Position numbers and translations under genes: made by a program
Shown: one piece after another, positions 36,180-44,856 of the stretch
How positions within the stretch are numbered: position 1 is the first letter of the stretch
Layout: each line of letters begins with the position of its first letter
Notes under the pieces: generated by a model
Databases searched by the model: none
Told to the model about the DNA's origin: nothing
The model's input: the letters and a program-made list of their open reading frames with translations, nothing else
Source: Clostridia bacterium
GTDB lineage: Bacteria > Bacillota > Clostridia > Christensenellales > Aristaeellaceae
Length of the DNA: 64,000 nt
Reading direction: 5' to 3'
NCBI GenBank assembly: GCA_017524725.1
Contig: JAFXUZ010000005.1
Location: 1 to 64,000, forward strand

Positions 36180-37577
36180 TCAGTTTTCCTTTAATTCCTT
36201 GCAGGTGCGCAGGATCACGATCAGGGATAGGATGAAGGTGAGGATATCCGCCGCCGGGAAGGAATACAGAATGCCGTTCAGGGCGAACGCCAGGGGCAAA
36301 AGGATGGGCAGGAACACGCCAAAGATGATCTCGCGCACCAAGGACAGGATCATGCTTTCCTTTGCCTTGCCCAAAGCCTGGAGGAAAATGAAGGTGCCCT
36401 TGTTCACCATGGCCAGCGGAATCATGCACAGATAGATGCGGAAGGAGCGGATGGCGAACCGGGTATAATATTCGCTCTCGTTGGCCGCGCCGAAAATATT
36501 GATGAGTCCCTGAGGAAATACTTCCACGATAAACAGGGCTGCGAAGCCCACGATGGCCTCCGCCGCCAGCAGATAGGTAAACAGCGTTTTGACGCGGTCT
36601 TTCCTCCGGGCCCCGATGTTGTAGCCCACCACGGGGATGCAGCCGGCGGACAGGCCCACGGAAATGGAAATGGCGATCTGGAAGAACTTCATCACAATGC
36701 CAAGCACCGCCAGGGGGATCTGGGTATACTGTGGCTGGCCGAACACCGGGTCCAGCGCGCCCCACTTTGCGGTGGAATTCTGTACAGCGGCCATGGAGAC
36801 CACCAGGCTGGCCTGGCTCAGAAAGCTGGTAATGCCCAGGGGGATATACCGCTTCATCAGGTCAGGATACATGACAAAGCTCTTCTTTTCCAGCTTCACG
36901 GCCTTCATGTGGCACAAATACCAGACGGCCAGTACGGCGGTCAGGATTTGCCCGATCACCGTGGCAATGGCCGCGCCCGTCATGCCCATATGCAGGGGAT
37001 AAATGAACAGCCAATCCAGAAAAATGTTGGTGACAGCCCCGGCCACGGTAGAGATCATGGCGAAGCGCGGGCTGCCGTCGGAACGGATGATGGGGTTCAT
37101 AGCCTGACCGAACATATAGAAAGGCATGCCCAGGGTGATCCAGAAGAAGTATTCCCCGGCCAGAGCGAAGGTTTCATCATTCACCCGGCCGCCGAACAGC
37201 GTCAGGATGGGCTCGGAAAACAGCAGGTAAAGAATGGTCACAATGACGCTGCTGCCCACCGTCAGCACCACGGCGTTGCCGATGGTTTTGTGGGCGTCCT
37301 GCCGGTTCCTTTGACCAAGCAGAATGCTTACAAAAGCGCAGGTGCCGTCGCCGATCATCACGGCGATGGCCAGGGCAAGCACAGTCATGGGAAACACGGT
37401 GGTGTTGGCGGCGTTGCCGAAAGAACCCAGGTAATCGGCGTTGGCGATATAGATCTGGTCCACGATGTTGTACAGCGCCGCCACCACCAGCGAAATGATG
37501 CAGGGAATGGCGTACTTGCGCATCAGCTTACCGGGCTTTTCTTTTACCAGAAATTCATTGGAACGAAGCTCAGACAT
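36180..37577 (-). CDS. MATE-family efflux transporter (first of pair)
   Basis: 465 residues, twelve helices. N-terminal signature KLMRKYAIPCIISLVVAALY and IVDQIYIAN match MATE proteins. I chose the ATG at 37577 because GGGAGG precedes it; the upstream in-frame ATG at 37604 has no site. A strong leader hairpin (37606-37649) lies just upstream. It is the first gene of a two-exporter unit; whether the two form a heterodimer is not known and MATE proteins normally act as monomers. Confidence 0.9.
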   Translation of the reverse strand: MSELRSNEFLVKEKPGKLMRKYAIPCIISLVVAALYNIVDQIYIANADYLGSFGNAANTTVFPMTVLALAIAVMIGDGTCAFVSILLGQRNRQDAHKTIGNAVVLTVGSSVIVTILYLLFSEPILTLFGGRVNDETFALAGEYFFWITLGMPFYMFGQAMNPIIRSDGSPRFAMISTVAGAVTNIFLDWLFIYPLHMGMTGAAIATVIGQILTAVLAVWYLCHMKAVKLEKKSFVMYPDLMKRYIPLGITSFLSQASLVVSMAAVQNSTAKWGALDPVFGQPQYTQIPLAVLGIVMKFFQIAISISVGLSAGCIPVVGYNIGARRKDRVKTLFTYLLAAEAIVGFAALFIVEVFPQGLINIFGAANESEYYTRFAIRSFRIYLCMIPLAMVNKGTFIFLQALGKAKESMILSLVREIIFGVFLPILLPLAFALNGILYSFPAADILTFILSLIVILRTCKELKEN

Positions 37578-37597
37578 GGTTGTTTCCTCCCTCTTCA

Positions 37598-37649
37598 TAA
37601 ACAAACATGCGAATCACCGCCGTATCGTATCTGCGGAGTGACTCGCATG
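37598..37649 (-). terminator. Strong hairpin with U-rich tail in the MATE leader (terminator or attenuator)
   Basis: On the minus strand, CATGCGAGTCAC plus CCGC pairs with GCGG plus TGATTCGCATG to give about 16 bp with a single bulged U and a 12-base loop, followed by TTTGTTTA. It can end the upstream DUF2798-like transcript. A candidate -10 TATAAT (37685-37690) upstream would place the hairpin in the MATE 5' leader, where it would act as an attenuator. Confidence 0.55.
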
Positions 37650-37753
37650 TATCGTGTCAAGGGATTTGCTATGCTGTTGGTTCTATTATAGAGCAAGCCG
37701 TCGGCTTTGCCCATGGAGCTTCCGGAAAATTATCGGCTTTTTCTTGCAGTTTC

Positions 37754-38221
37754 TCATGATTTGCCGCAAATTCGCTTGGCAATGCGGATGGCGGGCCGCT
37801 GGGTGAGGAGGCTCACGATGAAGCAGGAAATCCACACCGGGCCGATCATTTCCAGGAAGCCGCCCGGAATGGAGCTGAGGGGCAAGCCGCCCAGCAGGCA
37901 GGCCGTAAACCAATGCATCACTGCGGTCATGATCACACAGAAAACGGTATTGACCACCAGGTTCACCAGAATATCAAAAGCCCAAGTACCTTTTTTCGCC
38001 CCGCACTTTTCCGCGAAGGCAAAGCCCCATGGTTCCGTTGGAATGAAAAATGCGATCAGGAAAGCGATGAAATAGGAAAAACAGAAGCTGACGGCCATGC
38101 TGCCCCATTCAAAATGCTGCATGTGGCCATGCAGAATATTGACCCATTGGGCCACGAAGCTCATGGTGAGCGACACCGGCAGGTTCATCAGCAGGGATTT
38201 GACGATTTTGAACTTGTTCAT
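37754..38221 (-). CDS. DUF2798-like integral membrane protein
   Basis: 155 residues with four membrane helices in two paired halves (roughly 12-30, 42-62, 80-105 and 118-142). The arrangement 'MNLPVSLTMSFVAQWVNI' then 'GPVWISCFIVSLLTQRPAIRIAK' resembles DUF2798 proteins. GGAGG five bases before the ATG at 38221 sets the start, eleven codons inside the longer frame. Function unknown; it is the third gene upstream of the exporters on the minus strand. Confidence 0.6.
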   Translation of the reverse strand: MNKFKIVKSLLMNLPVSLTMSFVAQWVNILHGHMQHFEWGSMAVSFCFSYFIAFLIAFFIPTEPWGFAFAEKCGAKKGTWAFDILVNLVVNTVFCVIMTAVMHWFTACLLGGLPLSSIPGGFLEMIGPVWISCFIVSLLTQRPAIRIAKRICGKS

Positions 38222-38289
38222 GGGATCCTCCATCCGCAAGATGTCTTCGATCATTCTACAACGATCTGTGGGAACGGAAGGTCAGCACA

Positions 38290-38766
38290 TCACTCGTGTG
38301 CTGTCATGCTGTGCGTGGGAATGCGGTCATAACGCCGCAAAAGCAGGAAGGAGCAGGCAAAGCTCAGGGCAAAGCCCAGCAGGATCGCCAGATCCAGGAT
38401 GCCGCTGAAAGACTGAAAGCAGGATACGACGCCTGCCGCGAAGGCCACGGCCATCAGCGCCATGTGGCATTGAGCGGACCAGCGCACCATGTTGTGAATG
38501 CTGTCAAAGCCGCGCTTGTCCAGCATGCTTTTCGCAATCCGGAAGCGCGCCGCGCCTATGACCTCCATCATCAGGGCGATCAGCGCCGCCGTAGCCGCGA
38601 AGCTGACCCAGCTATGCCGGGTGACGCCGGTGGGAATCACGCCGCAGGCGATGGACATCGCGGCGTTCAGCAGGCTCAGCGCAAGAAAGGTATTTTTCTC
38701 CCGCCTGAGCGCCTGCTCCGGCATGTCCCAGCCGTACAGCTTGGTATCCACCATAAAACGCGGCAT
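38290..38766 (-). CDS. Small integral membrane protein, unknown family
   Basis: 158 residues starting at the ATG at 38766 with AAGGGGGAAAGGG upstream; the in-frame extension to 38952 overlaps the neighbouring gene and is rejected. The N-terminal ~25 residues are polar (MPRFMVDTKLYGWDMP), followed by four hydrophobic helices (about 33-50, 60-80, 100-120 and 128-148) and an ending RRYDRIP. No motif is recognised. It lies 17 bp after the amidohydrolase-fold gene and is probably co-transcribed. Confidence 0.6.
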   Translation of the reverse strand: MPRFMVDTKLYGWDMPEQALRREKNTFLALSLLNAAMSIACGVIPTGVTRHSWVSFAATAALIALMMEVIGAARFRIAKSMLDKRGFDSIHNMVRWSAQCHMALMAVAFAAGVVSCFQSFSGILDLAILLGFALSFACSFLLLRRYDRIPTHSMTAHE

Positions 38767-38783
38767 GACCCTTTCCCCCTTTT

Positions 38784-39827
38784 TTACAGATGGTACAGCC
38801 GTTCGGCGTTGCCGTGCAGGATCAATTCTTTTTCCTCTTCCGTGATGTCCAGCCCGCGCACAAAGTCCGCGCCCTCCAGCAGCCACACGGGCCGCACGGG
38901 GTAGCTGGTGCCAAACAGGATATGATCGGCCCCCAGGGCTTTTACCGCGCATTCCAGCTGCGCCTTGCCCCAGGGCTGGGCGTGGCTCATCTCGAAATAC
39001 ACGTTGTTTTTCAGCTGCTCCACCACCAGCTCGTTATCATCCTTGAACCGGCTGACGGCCTCCTGCACCTTGGGCTTCCTGGGGAACCACAGGCTGGTGA
39101 AGGCGAAGAAGGCGCCGCCCAGCATGGAATGTACCAATTTTACGTTGGGATACTTGGTAAAGAACCCGCTGAACAGCTCCCGGCCGACGGCGGTGGCCTG
39201 ATCCACGCAGCGGCCGTAGCTTCGGCGCAGGTTGGTGTAGGCCGTCAGGCTGTCGTACTGCACGGGCAGGGGCGTATGATGTACATAGCAGGTGACGCCG
39301 CGTTCGTTGAGGTACGCGAAGAAAGGCGCGAAGGCTTCGTTGTCCAGGTACAGATCGCCGTAATGGGCCGAAAGCTGCAGGCCGCCGAAATGAAGCTCGT
39401 CCAGGCAGCGGTCGATCTCCCTGAACACGGCAGGTGTTCCCCGGGGCGGCACCACGCCCAGGGCGGCCATGCGGCCATTGGACTTTTTGACGTGCTCCGC
39501 CATGCCGTCGTTGAACATGCGGCACATATCCAGGCTCATCCATTCCTGCTGGCAGGAAAGCTTCAAAACGGCCTTGTCGATCCCGGCTTTGTCCATATCG
39601 CCAAGCTGTTTTTCCAGCATGTAATCACCCTGCACGTAGTTCAGGTTTTCGCTGCCCACGGGCTTTTCGATCACATACTGCCGGACACCGGTTTCGGGGT
39701 CGGTTTTCAAATATCCCCTGATGCCGTATTGCACGGGTATCTCGGACAGGAATTTTTCAGCGGATTCTTCGTTGGTAAACAGCTCTTCGGGGAACCAATA
39801 CAGGTTGGCGTCGATCACTTTGTTCAT
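38784..39827 (-). CDS. Amidohydrolase-2 fold protein with altered metal site
   Basis: 347 residues, a TIM barrel of the ACMSD/decarboxylase-like amidohydrolase family. Recognisable parts are LVHSMLGGAFF near strand 6 and HILFGTSYPVRP near the C-terminus, plus YVHHTPLP. However, the N-terminal metal pair (normally HxH after the first strand) reads VIDANLYWF, and the late Asp (normally FGTDYP or FGSDYP) is Ser. So three usual metal ligands are missing. It may be metal-free, catalytically dead, or use other residues. Start chosen at 39827 with GAGGGTG upstream; it follows the hydrolase gene after only 11 bp, so they form an operon and probably one pathway. Confidence 0.75.
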   Translation of the reverse strand: MNKVIDANLYWFPEELFTNEESAEKFLSEIPVQYGIRGYLKTDPETGVRQYVIEKPVGSENLNYVQGDYMLEKQLGDMDKAGIDKAVLKLSCQQEWMSLDMCRMFNDGMAEHVKKSNGRMAALGVVPPRGTPAVFREIDRCLDELHFGGLQLSAHYGDLYLDNEAFAPFFAYLNERGVTCYVHHTPLPVQYDSLTAYTNLRRSYGRCVDQATAVGRELFSGFFTKYPNVKLVHSMLGGAFFAFTSLWFPRKPKVQEAVSRFKDDNELVVEQLKNNVYFEMSHAQPWGKAQLECAVKALGADHILFGTSYPVRPVWLLEGADFVRGLDITEEEKELILHGNAERLYHL

Positions 39828-39838
39828 GATACGCACCC

Positions 39839-40801
39839 TCACTTCGCTTGATTATCGAAAATCTTGTTTATATCGTACACGATGGCCGAAGGCGCTTCGC
39901 CGTAGACGCGCTTGGTGTTTTGCTGCTTTTCGTTCCAGCGCAGGTCCTTCATGGTGCCGTCGCTGCCCTTTTTCTGATGCTTTGGGCCGTCGCCGGGATG
40001 GGGCAGCTTGCGCTTCCAGATGATATGGCCTTCTTCATCCGTTTGCTGCCAGTTGTTAAAGGGCGGATCCTCCCGGGGCAGGCCCTCCGCGCCGTTCAGC
40101 ACGGCCTTGCAGTTGTCATACACCTTTTGAACGATATCCGGATCGGCCTGTCCCGGACCGCCCCACACGGCGTCATAATCCTTTCGGCAGGGCAGCAGCT
40201 TTTCGCTGAGACGCGCCCAGTTTTCCACGGTGGTGTTGATGGGCTTGCCGAAGGGCATGCCGTATTCGTCGCCGGTAAAGAGCAGGCGGCCCGCCCTGTC
40301 CAGCAGCACGATGCTGCCCACGGCGTGATCGGGCATCTTGAACACCAGCAGATCGCGGCCCTTCAGGGGGATGGTGTCCCCGTCCTCCACGATCTGCACT
40401 TCATAGTTCCGGGGGAAGCTGATGCCCTCGAAGCTGGGGAAGGGCTGCGTCGCCAGGGGCACAGATTCCGCCGCCATATACACCAGATCGAAATAGCCGT
40501 CGTTGGCGGTGTGGTCAAAGTGATGGTGGGTATTGACGATGCGCGGCACGTCGTGGCCGATCAGATTTTTGCAGTATTCCCGGATGTTGCCCGCGCCGTA
40601 GCCGCTGTCGATCAGGATGGCGTCGCCGTCTTCGCCCTCCAGCAGGTAGGAAAAGTCGCCGTCCGACAGAATGCGCCAGGTCTTGGGCGCGATCTCCAGC
40701 ACCCGGTAATAGGGCTCGCTCATGGGCGTGCGGTTGCCCTCCTCGTCTTCCAGCAAAATATTGCTTTTGCAGGAAAAGTCAAACCATTTTTTCTCGCTCA
40801 T
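39839..40801 (-). CDS. Metallo-beta-lactamase-fold hydrolase
   Basis: 320 residues, cytoplasmic. The metal-binding motif HHHFDH (HxHxDH) follows VNTH, and further conserved points are DSGYGAGN, PDHAVGSI and LFTGDEYG. Family members include lactonases, glyoxalase II and quorum-quenching or thioester hydrolases. I chose the ATG at 40801 with GAGG upstream; the frame extends into the palindrome region. It is the first of a two-gene unit with the amidohydrolase-fold protein and lies 128 bp after the family-5 importer ATPase gene, so it may process the imported compound. Confidence 0.82.
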   Translation of the reverse strand: MSEKKWFDFSCKSNILLEDEEGNRTPMSEPYYRVLEIAPKTWRILSDGDFSYLLEGEDGDAILIDSGYGAGNIREYCKNLIGHDVPRIVNTHHHFDHTANDGYFDLVYMAAESVPLATQPFPSFEGISFPRNYEVQIVEDGDTIPLKGRDLLVFKMPDHAVGSIVLLDRAGRLLFTGDEYGMPFGKPINTTVENWARLSEKLLPCRKDYDAVWGGPGQADPDIVQKVYDNCKAVLNGAEGLPREDPPFNNWQQTDEEGHIIWKRKLPHPGDGPKHQKKGSDGTMKDLRWNEKQQNTKRVYGEAPSAIVYDINKIFDNQAK

Positions 40802-40828
40802 GCTCTTGTCCTCTTTCAGTTGCTTTTT

Positions 40829-40873
40829 CCGGGGGAAACCATTCTTTGCATGCCAAAGAATGGTTTCCCCCGG
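40829..40873. repeat. Perfect 20-bp palindrome (hairpin) between importer and hydrolase genes
   Basis: Arms CCGGGGGAAACCATTCTTTG (40829-40848) and its exact complement (40854-40873) around a 5-base loop CATGC. Neither side has a T-run in the right place for a terminator. It may be a REP-like element, an mRNA-stabilising hairpin or a processing site within the operon. Confidence 0.8.
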
Positions 40874-40929
40874 GCCCCTTTCCAAGAAAGCATTATAAGG
40901 GGATATTATTAAAAAACTGTCCTATCGAG

Positions 40930-41898
40930 TTACAGAATGTCTTGATTCAGTTCCTTTGCCCGGCAGCAAGAAATAAAATGATTCGGCAAAATTTCCTCCA
41001 GCTGCTGGGGCTGTTTGCAGGCCTCAGTGGCGTAGGGGCACCGGGCGGCGAACCGGCAGCCGGGCTTTGGGTCGACGGGGGAGGTGATTTCGCCCTGGAG
41101 CTTGATGCGCTCGTGGGGATGATCGATATCGGTGCTGGGGATGGCCGACAGCAGCGCTTTGGTATAGGGATGCAGGGGCTTGATAAACAGCTCCTTGGCG
41201 GGGCTGGTTTCCACCAGCTGACCCAGGTACATGACGCAGATATCGTCGCTGATATGGCGCACAACACTCAGGTCATGGGTGACGAACATATAGGTCAGAC
41301 CCTGCTTTTCCTGCAGATCCTGCAAAAGGTTCAGCACCTGGGCCTGGATGGAAACGTCCAGGGCGCTCACCGGCTCGTCGCACACGATGAAGTCGGGGTT
41401 CAGGCTGAGGGCGCGGGCGATGCCCACGCGCTGTCGGCGGCCGCCGTCCAACTCATGGGGATAGGCGTGGCGCAGCCGCTCGTCGATGCCCACCAGCTTC
41501 ATCAGTTCATCAGTTTTCTGGTCGATCTCGGTACGGGTCTTGTAGCGCTTGGAAAGCTTCAGGGGTTCCCGGATCACATCCTCTACCGTTTGACGGGGAT
41601 TCAGGGAGGAATAGGGATCCTGGAACACGATCTGCATCCGCTCGTTGATTTCATGCATCTGGTGCTTATCCACGTGGGTAATGTCCTTGCCATCCAGGAA
41701 AATCTGGCCGTCGGTGGATTCCAACAGGTGGATAATGGTGCGGCCCAGGGTGGATTTACCGCAGCCGGATTCGCCCACCACGCCCATGGTCTTGCCTTTT
41801 TCGATCTTGAAGGAAATGTCGTCCACGGCGTGCAGGGTGCCCTTGGGGGTGTTGAAATACTTTTTCAGGTGCCTGACCTCGATCATGGGATTTGCCAT
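40930..41898 (-). CDS. Oligopeptide-type ABC importer ATPase (OppF/DppF-like)
   Basis: 322 residues. Walker A GESGCGKST, Walker B FIVCDEP and the H-loop TYMFVTHDL are present. The signature reads LDGGRRQR rather than the usual SGGQ. The C-terminal ~70 residues carry the Cys cluster of Opp/Dpp ATPases (GCRFAARCPYATEAC), likely binding Fe-S. It is the last gene of the DppABCD-F order. AGGAGG precedes the ATG. Confidence 0.92.
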   Translation of the reverse strand: MANPMIEVRHLKKYFNTPKGTLHAVDDISFKIEKGKTMGVVGESGCGKSTLGRTIIHLLESTDGQIFLDGKDITHVDKHQMHEINERMQIVFQDPYSSLNPRQTVEDVIREPLKLSKRYKTRTEIDQKTDELMKLVGIDERLRHAYPHELDGGRRQRVGIARALSLNPDFIVCDEPVSALDVSIQAQVLNLLQDLQEKQGLTYMFVTHDLSVVRHISDDICVMYLGQLVETSPAKELFIKPLHPYTKALLSAIPSTDIDHPHERIKLQGEITSPVDPKPGCRFAARCPYATEACKQPQQLEEILPNHFISCCRAKELNQDIL

Positions 41899-41901
41899 TT
41901 C

Positions 41902-42900
41902 TTACACCTCCTTCGCTTTTCCGGCGGCGATTTCATTCAGACGGCAGCAGCGGCACAGATGACCACCGCCGATGTCTTTCAGCTCGATATGCTCCTTCCT
42001 GCATTCCTCGCCGGCATAGGGGCAGCGGGGATGGAAGGCGCAGCCGCGGGGCAGATCGGCGGGGTTTGGCGGCAGGCCCTCGATGGGGCTCAGGCGCTCC
42101 ACGTCGCTGTTCAGATCCGGCAGGGAGCCGAACAGACCGATGGTGTAGGGATACCGTGGATCGTGGAATATCTGTTCCCTGGTGCCGTATTCCATGATCT
42201 CGCCGGCATAGATAACGGCCACGGTGTCGCACACCTCGGCCACGATGCCCAGATCGTGGGTGATCATGATCATCGAGGTGTTGAGCTTTCGCTTAAGATC
42301 GTTGATCATGTCCAGCACCTGGGCCTGGATGGTCACGTCCAGGGCGGTGGTGGGTTCGTCGGCCAGGAGCAGCGTGGGGCTGCAGGCCAGGGCCATGGCG
42401 ATGACCACGCGCTGCTTCATGCCTCCGGAAAACTGATGGGGATATTCATAGAAGCGCTCTCCGGGGATGCCCACCATTTCCAGCATCTTCTTGGCTTTTT
42501 CGATGGATTCCTGCCTGGAGCAGTGCTCGTGGAGCTTAACGACCTCCGCGATCTGTTCGCCTACCCGCATGATGGGGTTCAGGGCGGTCATGGGGTCCTG
42601 GAAGATCATGGAGATCTCCTTGCCGCGGATCTTCTGCATGTCCGCTTCGGACACCTTCAGCAGGTCCTTCCCCTCGAATTCGATCTCGCCGCCGGGCACG
42701 CGGGCCGGGGGCTCCGGCAGGATGCGCAGGATGGCCCGGGCGATGCTGGTTTTGCCGGCGCCGGTCTCGCCGACCAGGCCGATGGTCTTGCCCTTCTCCA
42801 GTTCAAAGGATACATGATTGACGGCGTGGATGACCTCGCCTTCGGAGGTGTATTCCACGGTCAGGTCTTTCACGGACAGCAGCACGTCTTTGTTTGCCAT
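41902..42900 (-). CDS. Oligopeptide-type ABC importer ATPase (OppD/DppD-like)
   Basis: 332 residues. Walker A GETGAGKTS, signature SGGMKQR, Walker B LLLADEPT, H-loop MIMITHDLG. The C-terminal Cys-containing segment (CAFHPRCPYAGEEC) fits the family. Three bp separate it from the partner ATPase. The pair powers the two permeases upstream; together with the family-5 binding protein they make a complete importer for peptides or other medium-sized solutes. Confidence 0.93.
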   Translation of the reverse strand: MANKDVLLSVKDLTVEYTSEGEVIHAVNHVSFELEKGKTIGLVGETGAGKTSIARAILRILPEPPARVPGGEIEFEGKDLLKVSEADMQKIRGKEISMIFQDPMTALNPIMRVGEQIAEVVKLHEHCSRQESIEKAKKMLEMVGIPGERFYEYPHQFSGGMKQRVVIAMALACSPTLLLADEPTTALDVTIQAQVLDMINDLKRKLNTSMIMITHDLGIVAEVCDTVAVIYAGEIMEYGTREQIFHDPRYPYTIGLFGSLPDLNSDVERLSPIEGLPPNPADLPRGCAFHPRCPYAGEECRKEHIELKDIGGGHLCRCCRLNEIAAGKAKEV

Positions 42901-42916
42901 GGGAACGCCTCCTTCC

Positions 42917-43807
42917 TCAGTTCTTCAGTTTCGGGTCCATCGCGTCGCGCAGACCGTCGCCCAGCATGTTCAGGCACAGCACCACCAGCATGATGGCCAG
43001 GCCGGGGAAAATGCACAGATGCGGATACTTGGTGATCATGGATTTGCCTTCCGAGAGCATCGCGCCCCATTCAGGCGTCGGCGGCTGCACGCCCAGGCCG
43101 ATGTAGGAAAGGGAAGCGGCCTGAAGGATGGTGTTGCCGATGCCCATGGTGACGGACACGATGACCGGCGCGATGGAATTGGGCAGGATGTGGGAAGTGA
43201 TGACCCGCCACTTGGAGCAGTTGATCTTTTCGGCGGCTTCGATGTATTCCTGCTTGCGGACCGTCAGGATGGAACCGCGCAGCAGGCGCACCGTCATGGG
43301 GATGCCGCCGATGGACAGGGCCAGGATGGTGTTCCCGATACCGGAGCCCAGGGCGGCCGATATCGCGATAGAGAGCAGCATGCCCGGAATGGCCTGGATG
43401 ATGTCCAGGATACGCATCACGATATTGTCGACCTTACCGCCGTAATAGCCGACCAGCGAACCCAGCAGCACGCCGACCACGGTGGCCACGATCGTGCTCA
43501 TCAGGCCCAGGAACAGGGAAGCGCGGGCGCCGTACATGATGCGGCTCAGAATATCGCGGCCCATGCCGTCGCAGCCGAACAGGTGCTGCCAGGAGGGGAG
43601 AGCGTAGCGGTCCGCCTTGCTGGTCTTCGCGTAATTGTAAGGCGTGATCCAGGGAGAAAGGATGGCGATCACGATCAGCACGATCATAATGCTCAGTCCG
43701 ATCATGGCTACCTTGTTTTTCCTAAGCCGGTGCATCACCTGGCCGAACTGGCCCTGCCGCTTGCTCCGGACGCCGACATGGTCTTTGCCGACAGCTGTTA
43801 CAGACAT
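42917..43807 (-). CDS. Oligopeptide-type ABC permease (DppC/OppC-like)
   Basis: 296 residues with six membrane helices, the first near residues 33-55. The N-terminal segment FGQVMHRLRKNKVAMIGLSI and the EAA-type loop EAAEKINCSKWRVITSHILP mark it as the OppC family. Its ATG shares a base with the DppB stop (TAATG), so the two are translated together. Confidence 0.92.
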   Translation of the reverse strand: MSVTAVGKDHVGVRSKRQGQFGQVMHRLRKNKVAMIGLSIMIVLIVIAILSPWITPYNYAKTSKADRYALPSWQHLFGCDGMGRDILSRIMYGARASLFLGLMSTIVATVVGVLLGSLVGYYGGKVDNIVMRILDIIQAIPGMLLSIAISAALGSGIGNTILALSIGGIPMTVRLLRGSILTVRKQEYIEAAEKINCSKWRVITSHILPNSIAPVIVSVTMGIGNTILQAASLSYIGLGVQPPTPEWGAMLSEGKSMITKYPHLCIFPGLAIMLVVLCLNMLGDGLRDAMDPKLKN

Positions 43808-44757
43808 TATTTCTTCCCCTTTCTGCCCTCGTACTGGGCCTTGATGCGAGGATCGACGAAAGCGTACACGATATCCACCAGCAGCATGATCAGGCTGAAG
43901 ATCAGGCCGAGGATCAGCACACCGCCCATGACGACGGGATAGTCACGGCTGTTGATCGCGTCCGTCATGTACCGTCCGACGCCCGGAATGGCAAACACGT
44001 TTTCAATGATGACCGTACCGCCGAGCATCATGCCCATGCCGTTGCCGACGATGGTGATGATGGGGATCAGGGCGTTCGGAAGCGCGTGCCTGAACAGCAC
44101 CGTCTTTTCCGACAGGCCCTTTGCCTTCGCGGTCACGATGTAATCCGAGCGGATGACCTCGAGCATGGAGGAACGGGTATGACGCGCCTGGGAGGCAATG
44201 CCCGCGAACGAGTTGGCGATGCAGGGCAGGATAAACGAAGCCAGGCCGTTTGACACACCGGAGGTGGGCAGCCAGCCCAGGTTCACGGCGAAGATCAGCA
44301 CCAGCATCAGCGCCAGCCAGAAGGCGGGAATACTCACGCCCAGCAGGGCCAGGAACATGCAGATGCGGTCGGCGATGCCGTTATGGTGCGTGGCGGCCGC
44401 AATGCCGAGCGGCGTACCCACGAACACCTGCAGCGCCATGCACAACAGGGCGATGACCAGCGTGTACTGCATGCGCTCCATCAGGCCGGCAAAGACGGAG
44501 GTCCCGAATTTGTAGGAAGTGCCGAGGTCAAACTTGATGAAGGTCTGATACAGGTAGCGGCCCAGACGGACGATATACGGGTCGTTTAAGCCCATTTCCT
44601 CGCGCTTGGCGGCCAGTTCGACGGCAGAAGCGCTGGGACCCAGCAGGCTGGAAGCGGGATCGCCGGGGCAGATATACATGATGGAGAAGATCAGGATGGC
44701 GATACCCAGCATGACCGGGATCATCCACAGCAATCGCTTGCCGATATATCTGATCAT
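43807..44757 (-). CDS. Oligopeptide-type ABC permease (DppB/OppB-like)
   Basis: 316 residues, six helices, starting MIRYIGKRLLWMIPVMLG, the family-typical N-terminus. The cytoplasmic docking loop (DYIVTAKAKGLSEKTVLFRH) is in the second half. GGGAGGAG precedes the ATG. A hairpin at 44790-44824 lies in the 99-bp gap after the binding-protein gene and would set permease expression below that of the binding protein. Confidence 0.92.
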   Translation of the reverse strand: MIRYIGKRLLWMIPVMLGIAILIFSIMYICPGDPASSLLGPSASAVELAAKREEMGLNDPYIVRLGRYLYQTFIKFDLGTSYKFGTSVFAGLMERMQYTLVIALLCMALQVFVGTPLGIAAATHHNGIADRICMFLALLGVSIPAFWLALMLVLIFAVNLGWLPTSGVSNGLASFILPCIANSFAGIASQARHTRSSMLEVIRSDYIVTAKAKGLSEKTVLFRHALPNALIPIITIVGNGMGMMLGGTVIIENVFAIPGVGRYMTDAINSRDYPVVMGGVLILGLIFSLIMLLVDIVYAFVDPRIKAQYEGRKGKK

Positions 44758-44789
44758 GAACGCTTTCTCCTCCCTTTCCGATGATGAAA

Positions 44790-44824
44790 GGGGCGCTGTG
44801 GCCTACGCTTAGCCGCAGCGCCCC
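44790..44824 (-). terminator. Attenuating hairpin between binding protein and permease genes
   Basis: Minus-strand stem GGGGCGCTG / CAGCGCCCC (arms at 44816-44824 and 44790-44798) followed by TTTCATC. The short U run suggests partial termination, as often found after binding-protein genes. Confidence 0.6.
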
Positions 44825-44856
44825 ATGGGGTTTACGCCGGGTGGTTTCCGTGTCGA

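Noticed and set aside
37598..37690. Guanidine-type riboswitch in the MATE leader
   Set aside because: Only one hairpin is present and the loop lacks the ACGR tetraloop pattern.
40829..40873. Bidirectional terminator
   Set aside because: No U-run follows the hairpin on either strand.
40846..42993. 715-codon ORF on the plus strand opposite the OppD/OppF ATPase genes
   Set aside because: Composition is His/Gly/Gln-rich shadow of GC-biased third positions; the minus-strand ORFs carry Walker motifs and ribosome binding sites.
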